Assembly: GCA_007280905.1 (NCBI GenBank) | Contig: QYQM01000015.1 | Location: forward strand, 1-55,289 | Reading direction: 5' to 3' | DNA length: 55,289 nucleotides | From: Porphyromonadaceae bacterium | GTDB taxonomy: Bacteria > Bacteroidota > Bacteroidia > Bacteroidales > UBA12481 | Shown here: positions 16,809 through 25,839 of the stretch, in pieces | Position numbering within the stretch: position 1 is the stretch's first letter | Layout of the letters: each line of letters starts with the position of its first letter | Made by a program: the position numbers and the translations under genes | Notes under the pieces: model-generated | What the model was told of the DNA's origin: nothing | Database searches by the model: none | What the model saw: the letters and a program-made list of their open reading frames with translations, nothing else

Positions 16809-16918
16809 CCTGTTAATCAGAGGGTCCCTGGTTCGAGTCCAGGATGGAGCGCCAGGAAAATGAAACACTTACCTCATGAAACGGGTAAGTGTTTTTTCGT
16901 TTATACCAGATTGTTGCC
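16809..16918 (+). repeat. tRNA-Asn 3' half, copy A2 (att-like)
   Basis: Uninterrupted counterpart of A1: anticodon loop CTGTTAA, stem TCAGA, T-arm CCTGG-TTCGAGT-CCAGG, acceptor ATGGAGC, GCCA (ending 16854), followed by the same terminator (16865-16896). The 5' half of a tRNA is again missing: the sequence upstream is AT-rich and does not pair. Not a functional tRNA gene. Confidence 0.8.
16865..16896 (+). terminator. Terminator downstream of tRNA remnant A2
   Basis: Stem ACACTTACC / GGGTAAGTGT followed by six T, nearly identical to the hairpin at 14010-14042. Confidence 0.8.
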
Positions 16919-16979
16919 AGAGCGATACTGGATTTAGAAATCTTCACTGGCGGCGATTCTTACCTGAAACAAAATTCTG

Positions 16980-16987
16980 TATATTTG
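16980..16987 (+). promoter_or_regulatory. -7 element TATATTTG
   Basis: Exact TAnnTTTG match 17 bp ahead of the ATG at 17005. Confidence 0.5.
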
Positions 16988-17004
16988 GTAAAATTGCATT
17001 CCTA

Positions 17005-17961
17005 ATGAAAAACTTAGCAGTATTGTCCACCATTGTCCTAACTGCATTTTGTATGTCCTGCCAGAAAAACAATCTCCCTAAAGTCCAAACAATTTCCTAT
17101 GAGTTTGTTACTATGGACAGCGTTCTCCTTATTGGGGAAGTTACCAATGATGCGGACGCTACAGTTACTCAACGAGGGTTTTGCTGGGCAAAACATACGA
17201 CTCCTACCGTTTCAGATAATAATAGTGAAAACGGTATGGGTTCTGGCGTTTTCTTTGCCAAGATTGGCTCTTTGGAGATCGGTCAGGAATACTATTTTAG
17301 AAGTTATGCGGTAAATGCTGGCGGACTGAGTTACGGGGAGACTCTAACTTTTAAGTTTGAGTTTCCGGTTGTTTCTGGAACCTTTACCGATTCCCGCGAC
17401 AATAAGATTTATAAAACCGTCGTAATCGGAAAGCAAACCTGGATGGCTGAGAATCTTGGTTATTTGCCTTCCTTGTGGGGATCAGATCCAGAATCTTCAG
17501 AATTTTATACCGTGCCTATGTTTAATTATCGTGATGGTAGTATTGCTGATGCTAAAGCCAATCCTAACTATCTCACCTATGGAGTTTTGTATAATTACAA
17601 AGCAGCAATGACAGCCTGTCCCCAAGGATGGCATCTTCCAAGTAAGGAGGAATTTGACGTTCTAATCAGATATGTCGGTCCACTTGGCCATAAAAAAATG
17701 AAATCAATTACAAATTGGACCCCTTATGGAAATGGTGACAATACGATTGGATGGAATGCGTTCCCGGCCGGTGACTATACAAGTGAATCTGGATTTGGTG
17801 GCTTAGGCAGCAGTACAGGCTATTGGTCCAGTACATTTCATAATACGGAGTGGTTCCTGTTGGCTTGGTTTATGCCGCTGAGTTTATATGATCAACCACC
17901 TTACATTATCGAAAACCGTGTGTACATCGGATACTCTGTCCGTTGCATTAAAGACAATTAA
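17005..17961 (+). CDS. FISUMP-domain lipoprotein
   Basis: 318 residues. Signal peptide with a lipobox (LTAFCMSC, C at about 19) predicts a lipoprotein. Residues about 25-120 form a fibronectin-III-like beta domain (RGFCWA, YYFRSYAVNAGG). The C-terminal 190 residues are a FISUMP domain: VVIGKQTWMAENLGY, YGVLYNYKAAM, CPQGWHLPSKEEFDVL, STGYWSST and the closing YSVRCIKDN. Function of this domain is unknown; proteins carrying it are usually surface-exposed. The start is fixed by the -7 box and the signal peptide. The gene sits between repeats A2 and B2, the second instance of the A-gene-B layout. A related FISUMP domain ends the lipoprotein at 26936. Confidence 0.8.
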   Translation: MKNLAVLSTIVLTAFCMSCQKNNLPKVQTISYEFVTMDSVLLIGEVTNDADATVTQRGFCWAKHTTPTVSDNNSENGMGSGVFFAKIGSLEIGQEYYFRSYAVNAGGLSYGETLTFKFEFPVVSGTFTDSRDNKIYKTVVIGKQTWMAENLGYLPSLWGSDPESSEFYTVPMFNYRDGSIADAKANPNYLTYGVLYNYKAAMTACPQGWHLPSKEEFDVLIRYVGPLGHKKMKSITNWTPYGNGDNTIGWNAFPAGDYTSESGFGGLGSSTGYWSSTFHNTEWFLLAWFMPLSLYDQPPYIIENRVYIGYSVRCIKDN

Positions 17962-17971
17962 GTCACGATTA

Positions 17972-18041
17972 GCCTCCTCACAATCCCCGGACTAAACTGG
18001 CAACCATTTCGTGTCTAATATCCATTCTGGTTGAGTTGTTT
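17972..18041. repeat. 70-bp repeat B2
   Basis: Second copy of the repeat at 15912-15981, exactly 2060 bp further on and located 10 bp after the FISUMP lipoprotein stop. Confidence 0.8.
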
Positions 18042-18165
18042 CGACATCTCCGAATAGTTGATATCGCCTGTCTTTACGTGTTTCAGGCCGGATCCAAAAT
18101 AATTTGGCTCTGATACCAATACTCATTAACTTTATGGTTCTGAACCCAATTAAGCCGTAAATGCC

Positions 18166-19635
18166 ATGAAACACATGCTTGCCTTGCCGGGCCTCCTGAT
18201 CCTGTTGGGTGTCGCCCCTGTAAATGCACTTGTCAATCTGAAAATCGAACAACCCGTGCCGATTCCGGTCGTTTCGGTTACACCGCAGAGCGGTGAATTT
18301 GGAGGTGTTCAATTAGGATATTCCAGAACGGTCGACTTCACCGTCAGAAACACAGGCACATCCGACCTGAATATTAAAAAGTTGGAGGTTGTCGGCAGCA
18401 ACTTCATCTTGTCCGATTACACAATTTATCCCTTCGAAGTTTTTCCGGACACCAGCAATGCCTTTCACCCTGGCAACAGCGGACGATTCCTGAAATTCTC
18501 CGTTTTTTTCATACCGACCGATGCCGGCGTTAAAACCGGTAAGGTTGTCATTACCTACGATAACAACAGCGATGAAACCTATGAAATTCCGTTGACGGGT
18601 GAGGGTATAAGCTGCCGGGAGGCCACAGTTGCTACCAAGGGTGAAAACTGGGCTCCCCATCAAAACATCTGGTTCAAGTACACGGCTGAAAAGTTCTCTA
18701 TCGTAGAAGTTAATAGCTGTCATCCGCACCAACAGCCTGTTGGGAGGGATCAATGGGAGCTTTTCATGTATCTTTATTCCGACTGTTGCGGCACTTTTCT
18801 GGGAACTGGGAGTGAATTCCCGGGAACCTGTAAATACAGTCCAACTGCTGTGTTGCAAATGACAACTATGGAAGCCGGCGAAACGATCTATATCTTCTGG
18901 CCGCTGGTATCACTGACCGCCCCCAGCGCCAAGGAAGGGTTTTATTTCAACATCAACGTAACCTATCCGGTCGATGGTGACGTTTGCGAGAATGCCATCC
19001 CGCTGACTCTGCCGGTAATCAACCACTTCGGGAATACCCGCGGATTAAACGACGATTACAATAGGTCACCCTGCTCAAGCTACCCCAATTACATGGATGG
19101 CAACGATAAAGTATACTCGATTACCCTGACTCAGGACGGTTACCTGAGCGGCAACATCCTGGGGACCTACGCATCCATCCACATACTTGACCTTTGCCCG
19201 AAAGTAGAACTTGAGAAGTTTCATTGCAAGGCATTCACGGGCGGTCCGAATGGCGGTCACTTCCGCAAGAAAATTGATGCTGGCACCTACTTTGTAATTG
19301 TCTCAAGCTGGTCACCGCCACAAAGCATTGACTATGTGTTCAATTTAAGTTGGGAAGATGTTACGGCCGTTGAAAATGATTACCTGTCGAATAGCCTGAA
19401 CGTCTATCCGAATCCGGCCCATGATAAGTTTACCGTAGGGATCAATAATGATGCACCAACCGATCTGACCCTTGAACTCGTTAATATCTCGGGGCAAATA
19501 GTGTATCGCAACCAGGTAAAAGCTGTTTACAACTTCATTGATGAGATTGACGCCAGCCGGTTTGCCAGGGGTGTTTATTACCTGAAAGTCAACAACGGTA
19601 AAGAATTACAGGTCAGGAAGGTCGTTATTGAATGA
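18166..19635 (+). CDS. Secreted ASH-like/choice-of-anchor protein with T9SS sorting domain
   Basis: 489 residues. N-terminal signal peptide (LALPGLLILLGVAPVNA). Residues about 35-150 fit a choice-of-anchor D / ASH-type immunoglobulin domain (VSVTPQSGEFGGVQLG, DFTVRNTGTSDLNI, GKVVITYDNN, IPLTGEG). A cysteine-rich middle region (about 150-400) has no function I can name. The C-terminal 80 residues are a type A sorting domain: LNVYPNPAHDKFTV, LELVNISGQIVY, GVYYLKVNNG. Expected to cross the outer membrane by the type IX system. The stop overlaps the end of the convergent fabD by 11 bp. Confidence 0.82.
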   Translation: MKHMLALPGLLILLGVAPVNALVNLKIEQPVPIPVVSVTPQSGEFGGVQLGYSRTVDFTVRNTGTSDLNIKKLEVVGSNFILSDYTIYPFEVFPDTSNAFHPGNSGRFLKFSVFFIPTDAGVKTGKVVITYDNNSDETYEIPLTGEGISCREATVATKGENWAPHQNIWFKYTAEKFSIVEVNSCHPHQQPVGRDQWELFMYLYSDCCGTFLGTGSEFPGTCKYSPTAVLQMTTMEAGETIYIFWPLVSLTAPSAKEGFYFNINVTYPVDGDVCENAIPLTLPVINHFGNTRGLNDDYNRSPCSSYPNYMDGNDKVYSITLTQDGYLSGNILGTYASIHILDLCPKVELEKFHCKAFTGGPNGGHFRKKIDAGTYFVIVSSWSPPQSIDYVFNLSWEDVTAVENDYLSNSLNVYPNPAHDKFTVGINNDAPTDLTLELVNISGQIVYRNQVKAVYNFIDEIDASRFARGVYYLKVNNGKELQVRKVVIE

Positions 19636-20515
19636 TTGTTGCACTGCTGGTTTCAATGGTCCTGTCAACTTTTTTGATGAGCCCTTGTAAAACCGTTCCC
19701 GGTCCAACCTCCGTAAATTGAGTTGCACCATCGGCAATCATGTTCTGGGCGGTTTGGGTCCATCGTACCGGACTGGTTAATTGGGCTACGAGGTTCTTCC
19801 GTATTGTTCCCGGATCAGTGGCAGGAAGTGCATCAACGTTCTGATAAATCGGGCAGATCGGCGCAACTACCGGGGCCTCTTCAATCGCTTTTGCGAGTTC
19901 GGCCCGTGCAGGTTCCATCAGCGGTGAATGGAAGGCACCTCCAACCGATAGTTTCAGAGCCCTTTTAGCTCCCAGCTCCTGGAGACGGGTGATGGCCAGG
20001 TCAATACCCTGGTGCGATCCCGAGATCACGATTTGTCCAACGGTATTGTAATTGGCCGGAACAACCACTTCGTCGATCTCTTCACAAACTTTTTCAACCA
20101 CTTCGTTTTCGACACCCAGGATTGCTGCCATGGTTGACGGATTCATTTCGCAGGCTCGCTGCATGGCTAAGGCCCGCTTGGATACCAGGATCAGGCCATC
20201 TTCAAAGCTCAGCGCACCGGCAGCAGTAAGGGCCGAGAACTCGCCCAGACTGTGACCAGCTACCATGTCGGGCTGAAACCGGTCACCCATCACTTTGGCC
20301 AGAATGACCGAATGCAGGAAAATCGCCGGCTGAGTGACTTTTGTCTGGCGAAGATCTTCCTCAGTACCGTTAAACATGATATCGGTAATGCCGAATCCGA
20401 GAATTTTATCAGCCTTTTTAAAGAGGGTTCGGGCTATTTCAGATTGATCGTACAGATCTTTTCCCATACCGGGAAACTGGGCTCCCTGGCCGGGAAAAAC
20501 ATAAGCTTTCTTCAT
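19625..20515 (-). CDS. fabD: Malonyl-CoA:ACP transacylase
   Basis: 296 residues. Loads malonyl groups onto acyl carrier protein for fatty-acid synthesis, cytoplasmic. Seen: FPGQGAQFPGMG at the N-terminus, the nucleophile motif GHSLGE (S89), and catalytic His in GGAFHSPLM (H196). Length is standard. It lies 9 bp upstream of no partner fatty-acid gene; folE precedes it on the same strand with a 9-bp gap, so the two are likely co-transcribed. Confidence 0.95.
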   Translation of the reverse strand: MKKAYVFPGQGAQFPGMGKDLYDQSEIARTLFKKADKILGFGITDIMFNGTEEDLRQTKVTQPAIFLHSVILAKVMGDRFQPDMVAGHSLGEFSALTAAGALSFEDGLILVSKRALAMQRACEMNPSTMAAILGVENEVVEKVCEEIDEVVVPANYNTVGQIVISGSHQGIDLAITRLQELGAKRALKLSVGGAFHSPLMEPARAELAKAIEEAPVVAPICPIYQNVDALPATDPGTIRKNLVAQLTSPVRWTQTAQNMIADGATQFTEVGPGTVLQGLIKKVDRTIETSSATIIQ

Positions 20516-20524
20516 ATTTTAATC

Positions 20525-21151
20525 TTAATGGAGACGTGCGGTGATCAGATGGATGAATTCCTCACGGGTAGCAGTCCGCAGGAAAGCCCCGGTGAAATCC
20601 GATGTCGTGGTCACAGAATTTTGTTTCTGGATGCCACGCATCTGCATACACATGTGCTGAGCTTCAATAACTACGGCTACTCCAAGCGGCTGAAGGGTGT
20701 CCTGGATACAATCGCGTATCTGGGTTGTGAGTCGCTCCTGAACCTGAAGGCGGCGGGCATAAGCATCCACTACACGGGCTATCTTACTCAACCCGGTTAC
20801 ATGACCGTTGGGTATATAAGCTACATGTGCTTTGCCGAAGAATGGGAGTAAATGATGTTCGCACAGACTATATAATTCGATATTTTTCACTAATACCATC
20901 TGGCGGTAATCCTCTTGAAACGTGGCTGATTTAAGCATTTCCACAGGATCCATCTTGTAACCCTGAGTGAAAAACTGCATGGATTTAGCCACACGCAAAG
21001 GTGTCTTTAATAAACCTTCGCGATTGGAATCTTCACCGATCAGATCAAGAATCCTGCGGTAATGCAGAGACAACTCCTCCGTTTTCTCATCGTCATATCG
21101 TTCGATTTTCTGATAACCATTATCATTGTTCTCGTATAGATTGAATTCCAT
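20525..21151 (-). CDS. folE: GTP cyclohydrolase I
   Basis: 208 residues from the ATG at 21151. Catalyses GTP to dihydroneopterin triphosphate, first step of folate/pterin synthesis. Zinc-site residues are present in [11 protein letters not shown] (C97 and H100 region) and [10 protein letters not shown] (C168); the signature [16 protein letters not shown] is complete. The start giving MEFNLYEN is chosen; a longer frame to 21226 runs through the divergent promoter region. A likely -7 variant TTTCTTTG lies upstream on the minus strand near 21179-21186. Confidence 0.94.
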   Translation of the reverse strand: MEFNLYENNDNGYQKIERYDDEKTEELSLHYRRILDLIGEDSNREGLLKTPLRVAKSMQFFTQGYKMDPVEMLKSATFQEDYRQMVLVKNIELYSLCEHHLLPFFGKAHVAYIPNGHVTGLSKIARVVDAYARRLQVQERLTTQIRDCIQDTLQPLGVAVVIEAQHMCMQMRGIQKQNSVTTTSDFTGAFLRTATREEFIHLITARLH

Positions 21152-21187
21152 TTTGTGAATATTTGATAGAATGTTACGACAAAGAAA

Positions 21188-21202
21188 GAACAATTTTTGT
21201 TC
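21188..21202. promoter_or_regulatory. Palindrome GAACAA-TTT-TTGTTC, possible operator
   Basis: A 6-bp perfect inverted repeat with a 3-bp centre midway between the divergent folE and mqnB genes. It may bind a dimeric regulator; no regulator is identified. Confidence 0.3.
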
Positions 21203-21239
21203 AGAAAGATTAACTTCGGGCATCAATCCAGATCAATAA

Positions 21240-21899
21240 ATGAGCCAATTGATTGTTATTCCATCGCTCCCTGAAGCGTTACCCCTTATTACATCTGCCG
21301 GGTTTACACAAACGGAAGATCCGATTGTGTATCAAAAAGAAGATAGTGGCTGGAAATTATTGATCGCCGGGATCGGAACCGTGCCTGTTATTTATAATCT
21401 GACCAAACATTTTGCAACCAATCGATATGAAAAGGTAATTCATTGCGGTATTGCGGGCAGCTATTTCCTTCCCCTGCAACCAGGTGAAGTAGTGCAGGTT
21501 ATCCGGGATACCTTTGTGGATGTTGGTATCGACCATGGTGGTATTTTCAGATGGATTTTTCACGAAAACCTTTGGAATCCTGATGAAAAACCCTTCCGGA
21601 ATGGCTGGATGGAGGTGCAGGAGGACCGGTCGCTCAAACTCGAAACCGTTAACGGAATAACTGTGGACCTGGTCACAGCAGGCCCGGAACGTAAAGCCCG
21701 CCTGGCAGATAAATTCAATCCGCAGATCGAGAGTATGGAAGGAGCGGCAGTTTTTTATGTTTGCAAAATGGAGGATATCCCGGTGATCCAGATCCGGGCT
21801 ATCTCCAATTATGTTGGAGTCCGCGACCGGCATAGCTGGAAAACCGAAGAAGCCATTGCGGAATTAACCAAAGTAATATCAGAATTATTATGCAAATAA
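21240..21899 (+). CDS. mqnB: Futalosine hydrolase
   Basis: 219 residues. Cleaves futalosine to dehypoxanthine futalosine plus hypoxanthine in the alternative menaquinone pathway. It shows the nucleoside-phosphorylase-like core: LLIAGIGTVPVIYNL, VIHCGIAGSYF, VDVGIDHGG, and the base-binding ESMEGAAVFYVC followed by IRAISNYVGVRDRHSW. The closeness to MqnD makes this a firmer call than MTA/SAH nucleosidase. The 3' end overlaps mqnD by 10 bp. Confidence 0.9.
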   Translation: MSQLIVIPSLPEALPLITSAGFTQTEDPIVYQKEDSGWKLLIAGIGTVPVIYNLTKHFATNRYEKVIHCGIAGSYFLPLQPGEVVQVIRDTFVDVGIDHGGIFRWIFHENLWNPDEKPFRNGWMEVQEDRSLKLETVNGITVDLVTAGPERKARLADKFNPQIESMEGAAVFYVCKMEDIPVIQIRAISNYVGVRDRHSWKTEEAIAELTKVISELLCK

Positions 21900-22720
21900 G
21901 TCTGGGCTTCAGTACCTGTCCCAATGATACCTTTATTTTCGATGCCCTTGTTAATGGTAAAATCGATAATGAGGGCCTCGAGTTTGTTCCGTATCTCACT
22001 GATGTAGAGGATCTGAATTTGCTGGCATTTAAGGGAGAGCTCGATGTTACCAAACTTTCTTATCACGCCTGGCTCTATGTATGGAAGAATTATCGGATAC
22101 TTGATTCGGGCAGTGCCCTGGGTAAAGGAAGCGGACCGATGCTGGTTGCAAGAAACCAGTGCATGGATCCACGGTATATAAGCATGACGGTAGCTATCCC
22201 CGGGGAATATACCACGGCTAATCTGCTATTGCGGATGGCCTATCCGAACATCAAGGAAAAGAAGATATTTGTTTTTTCAGATATAGAACAGGCCATTCTT
22301 GATGGCCTCACGGATGCTGGTGTATTGATTCATGAGAACCGATTCACTTACGAAAAGAGAGGACTGGTTTTGTTGCGGGATCTGGGGCAGTATTGGAATG
22401 AATCTGCTGATGCCCCGATCCCTTTGGGCGGGATCATGGCTCACCGGCGGTTGCCGCAGAATGTAGTTGAAAAAGTCAACCGACTGGTACGGAAGAGTCT
22501 GGAATTTGCGCTCGATCATCCACAGGGAACCATCCCCTATATGAGGCAATTCGCACAATCAATGGATCAGGATGTTCTGGATGCCCATTTGAAAACCTTT
22601 GTAAATGAGTATAGCGTTGAACTGGGAGATGAAGGTAAAAGAGCTATTAAAATACTGATTGATAAATCGATGGCAGCTGGATTAATCAATGACGTCCCTG
22701 AAAATTATTTTATCATCTAA
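21890..22720 (+). CDS. mqnD: 1,4-dihydroxy-6-naphthoate synthase
   Basis: 276 residues. Converts cyclic dehypoxanthine futalosine to 1,4-dihydroxy-6-naphthoate for menaquinone. Seen: LGFSTCPNDTFIFDALV, KLSYHAWLYVW, GSALGKGSGPMLVAR and the periplasmic-binding-protein-like fold segments ending with LGGIMAHRRL. Translationally coupled to mqnB. The next gene (LanB-like) starts 9 bp after its stop, so menaquinone and LanB genes appear to share one transcript. Confidence 0.93.
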   Translation: MQISLGFSTCPNDTFIFDALVNGKIDNEGLEFVPYLTDVEDLNLLAFKGELDVTKLSYHAWLYVWKNYRILDSGSALGKGSGPMLVARNQCMDPRYISMTVAIPGEYTTANLLLRMAYPNIKEKKIFVFSDIEQAILDGLTDAGVLIHENRFTYEKRGLVLLRDLGQYWNESADAPIPLGGIMAHRRLPQNVVEKVNRLVRKSLEFALDHPQGTIPYMRQFAQSMDQDVLDAHLKTFVNEYSVELGDEGKRAIKILIDKSMAAGLINDVPENYFII

Positions 22721-22729
22721 GATCAGGAC

Positions 22730-24952
22730 ATGGGGAAACGTATTACCTATGATCCTTATGATCATTTCATGCTCAGGGCTCCGCTATTGCCTGTCGACTT
22801 TTTATCTACCATACCGAATTCACCCGACCAATTATTTCCCTGGCTGAAGGAATTGTGGAAGGATACTTTGATCAGGGAAGGGCTTGTGCTGGGAAGTTAC
22901 GAGTTTAGTCAGCGCATTGAGCAGGAGTTCAGTTCTGGTAACCCCGCCTTGCCTGATCCCGGCTTATTGTATTCTCTGCTCCGTTACCTCTGCCGGTTCT
23001 CATCGAGGTGCACACCATTCGGAACCTTTGCAGGTTTTTCTACCGGAAAAATCGGATCAGAAACAGCGGTCAATTTGGGTGAAAGAATTGATCATCATCT
23101 GCATGCCCGACCGGATATGGAGTATCTGATGGGTATTGCCCGCTTTCTCGAAACAGACCTTGGCATCCGGGAAAAGCTCATTTTTACGGCGAATACCTCT
23201 TTGTATCGTGTTGGATCGAGATGGCATTATGTGGAAGTCAAAATCCCGACCGGAAAATCCAGGAAGAATTATGATATTGTGACTATCGATGATAACGGGG
23301 TAATCGGAGATATTCTGGACTTCTGCCATGGTGGCCGGAATCTGAAAGAGATCAGGGATTTCCTGATAACCGGTGGATGGGCTGAAGCGGAAGTGCTGTA
23401 TTTTGTGGAATCGCTGGTGGATTCGCAGGTTATCGTCACCGGTTTAGAGCCGGTTATTTGCGGCCCGGAATACATTGAATGTCTGATATCTCAGCTTACT
23501 CAGGAGTTTGAAAATCATGATGTTGTCCGGTCGTTGGTGAAGTTGAAAAACCTTTTTGACGGGATGAATCAACCGTCGTCGATTCTGGCGAATCTGCCCA
23601 TGATCGATCCCATTCTGGCAACCATACCGGTATATGTAAACCGAAACCATTTGATACAGGTGGATATGAAATTGAGCAATAGTGCTATGACGATCGATTC
23701 ACACCTATCAGGTCAGATCTTACTGGGACTGCGGATCATTAAAGCCCTGTCTTCAGCCGGTAGCACCGATGTGTTGAAAGGATTCCGGGAGGCTTTCATC
23801 AAACGGTATGGCGACCGTAAGATATTGCTGGTTAAGGCTCTGGATCCTGAAACCGGTATTGGTCTGGAAGGGTCGGTTGAGGGCTATTGGACCGATCCGG
23901 TACCATGGATCGATGACCTTCGCTGGGGACCCGCTTTCAGCCCCGTTTCTGCCGAAAGTAATCCGGGGAATGGTTGGCTGGTTGGGAGATACTATGAAGT
24001 TATCCGGAATGGGGAACAATATATCAATCTGGAATCATCAGATTTGCAGTCGATTGGAATCCATAATGGAAACTGGCCAACCCAAATGACAGCAATGGTA
24101 GAATTGTTTGAACCGGAATCACCCGGTGAACTGAATATTCACCTGCTCCATGGATCATCGGGAAATCCTGCATACCTGCTCGGTCGTTTTGGATTTGCTG
24201 ATCCGGATTCTACACGCGGGTGGATTAGTCAGTTAATAGAAGAGGAGAAAGCCGCTAATCCTGATATTGAATATGCAGAGGTGGTTCACCTGCCTGAGGA
24301 TCGTACCGGTAATGTTTTGCAGCGGCCGGCTTTTCTTGATTTTGAGATCCCTTACCTGGCACGCTCTGCCAAAATCAAGGATCAGCAGATCCCGGTAACC
24401 GATTTGATGATTGCCATGGAAAACCAGCGTCTTGTTCTTTATTCGGCGACTTCCGGCAAGAAGATTCATCCCTATTCGACTAATGCGTATAATCACCAGT
24501 TGGGCAACCTGGCTGTTTATAAGTTCCTGCATCGCATTCAGTTGCAGGATCCCGATCTGGCATATAGACCCGATTGGGGTGAAGTTATCCGGCAAGCTCC
24601 CTTAATACCGGGAATCAGGTTTAAGAACCTGATCCTCTCGCCTCCGGTTTGGTTGGTTCGTTGTGACGATATTGCCAAATGGATTCATATTGAGAAGAAT
24701 GAACTCGATCTATCAGAATTGATCGCCTGGAAAAATAAACAGCAAATGCCTGATGAAATGTTGTGGATGTCGTCCGATCAGGAGCTTTATTTCAACTGGA
24801 CCAATCCTAATCTGGTGTTGACTCTTTGGGATACCATCCGGAATTACTCCTCTGTGAGGATACGACCTTTTTATCTTTCTCCGGGAACCCCTGTAAAAAG
24901 TTCGGATGGATCACATGCCAACCAGTTTGTATTTTGCTTCCGGAAATCATGA
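22730..24952 (+). CDS. LanB-type lantibiotic dehydratase, N-terminal (glutamylation-type) domain
   Basis: 740 residues. Class I lanthipeptide dehydratases add glutamate from glutamyl-tRNA to Ser/Thr of a precursor; the PEARL branch instead adds amino acids to peptide C-termini. Seen: the N-terminal YDHFMLRAPLLP, the family hallmark RCTPFGTFAGFS near residues 88-99, and long alpha/beta segments ending without the elimination domain. That second domain is the next gene, making a split LanB, as in thiopeptide and PEARL-type systems. No LanC cyclase, no transporter and no precursor peptide are seen nearby. The ATG follows mqnD by 9 bp and the stop overlaps the next ATG (ATGA). Confidence 0.82.
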   Translation: MGKRITYDPYDHFMLRAPLLPVDFLSTIPNSPDQLFPWLKELWKDTLIREGLVLGSYEFSQRIEQEFSSGNPALPDPGLLYSLLRYLCRFSSRCTPFGTFAGFSTGKIGSETAVNLGERIDHHLHARPDMEYLMGIARFLETDLGIREKLIFTANTSLYRVGSRWHYVEVKIPTGKSRKNYDIVTIDDNGVIGDILDFCHGGRNLKEIRDFLITGGWAEAEVLYFVESLVDSQVIVTGLEPVICGPEYIECLISQLTQEFENHDVVRSLVKLKNLFDGMNQPSSILANLPMIDPILATIPVYVNRNHLIQVDMKLSNSAMTIDSHLSGQILLGLRIIKALSSAGSTDVLKGFREAFIKRYGDRKILLVKALDPETGIGLEGSVEGYWTDPVPWIDDLRWGPAFSPVSAESNPGNGWLVGRYYEVIRNGEQYINLESSDLQSIGIHNGNWPTQMTAMVELFEPESPGELNIHLLHGSSGNPAYLLGRFGFADPDSTRGWISQLIEEEKAANPDIEYAEVVHLPEDRTGNVLQRPAFLDFEIPYLARSAKIKDQQIPVTDLMIAMENQRLVLYSATSGKKIHPYSTNAYNHQLGNLAVYKFLHRIQLQDPDLAYRPDWGEVIRQAPLIPGIRFKNLILSPPVWLVRCDDIAKWIHIEKNELDLSELIAWKNKQQMPDEMLWMSSDQELYFNWTNPNLVLTLWDTIRNYSSVRIRPFYLSPGTPVKSSDGSHANQFVFCFRKS

Positions 24953-25839
24953 AAAATCCGACACTGAAATTTCCGCCCGGGAGCGACTGGCTATATATCA
25001 GAATTTATGGTGGCCCGCAGGCTTTAGAAGAGTGGATGACCGGCCCATTCAGGGAATTATTATCAGATTGGAAAAAGTCAGCTCTGGTAAAACTTTTTCA
25101 TTTTATCCACTACCTCGATCCGGAGTATCATTTACGGCTGAGGTTTCTATTATCTGATCCGTTTCATTCCGGAATCCTGTTGAATCAGATTCAGCGCTCC
25201 TGCACCGAACTGCTGGATGAAGACTTTATCTGGAAGATAGAAGCCGGCACCTATGAGCCTGAATATGATCGTTATGGCATTGAGAAGATGTCCATGGTTG
25301 AAAGCTGGTTTGAGATTGATTCGCTTTATTGGCTTGATGAGATCAGTCGCCGGGCCGGAGGGGACGACCCTGAAATATGGAAAAGTGCTGTGCGATCCGT
25401 TGATATATTTCTGGATGACTTCGGGGCCAACATTGATGATAAGATAAACGTAGTCAATCGGTTAAAAGAATCTGCAGCTTCCGTGTTCGGTTTAAATAAG
25501 TCCATGAAAAGCCAATTGGATGATAAGTACCGGAAAATTTCAGCAGAGTTAAATCTGGTGATGGAAACCGTCACGGCTGTTCCTGATGTTTTTATAGTAA
25601 ATCGCTCAGCTGGTGCCTTAAGGATTATTCAAAAGCTACAGGAAACATTCAGCGATCGCTCAACCTTACTTGAATCATATCTTCTGCCAGATCTGATCCA
25701 CATGAGCCTGAACCGCGCCTTTCGCACCCGGCACCGGTTGCAGGAGCTGGTTCTGTATGATTTCCTGAGCCGGTATTATGAGTCAGCGAAGGCGAGGGGG
25801 AAGAAGCATGAAGTACCTCCCCCTGCCCCCTCCTTATGA
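24949..25839 (+). CDS. Thiopeptide-type LanB C-terminal (SpaB_C-like) protein
   Basis: 296 residues from the ATG at 24949, coupled to the upstream stop by ATGA; longer frames run inside the upstream gene. Family markers: DWLYIRIYGG, LFHFIHYLDPEYHLRLRF (the substrate-binding HxRLR-type strand) and GTYEPEYDRYG. In full LanBs this domain eliminates glutamate to give dehydroamino acids; in PEARL systems the partner acts differently. The final 10 or so residues (KHEVPPPAPSL) are encoded by a GC-rich repeat at 25815-25930, so the original C-terminus seems to have been replaced or extended. Confidence 0.82.
   Translation: MKNPTLKFPPGSDWLYIRIYGGPQALEEWMTGPFRELLSDWKKSALVKLFHFIHYLDPEYHLRLRFLLSDPFHSGILLNQIQRSCTELLDEDFIWKIEAGTYEPEYDRYGIEKMSMVESWFEIDSLYWLDEISRRAGGDDPEIWKSAVRSVDIFLDDFGANIDDKINVVNRLKESAASVFGLNKSMKSQLDDKYRKISAELNLVMETVTAVPDVFIVNRSAGALRIIQKLQETFSDRSTLLESYLLPDLIHMSLNRAFRTRHRLQELVLYDFLSRYYESAKARGKKHEVPPPAPSL

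Larger units (their letters stand above)
16640..17004. other. Intergenic: mntA promoter and tRNA remnant A2
   Basis: This 365-bp stretch has the divergent mntA -7 box at its left end, about 150 bp of AT-rich sequence without recognisable content, then repeat A2 with its terminator and the -7 box of the next gene. Confidence 0.6.
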
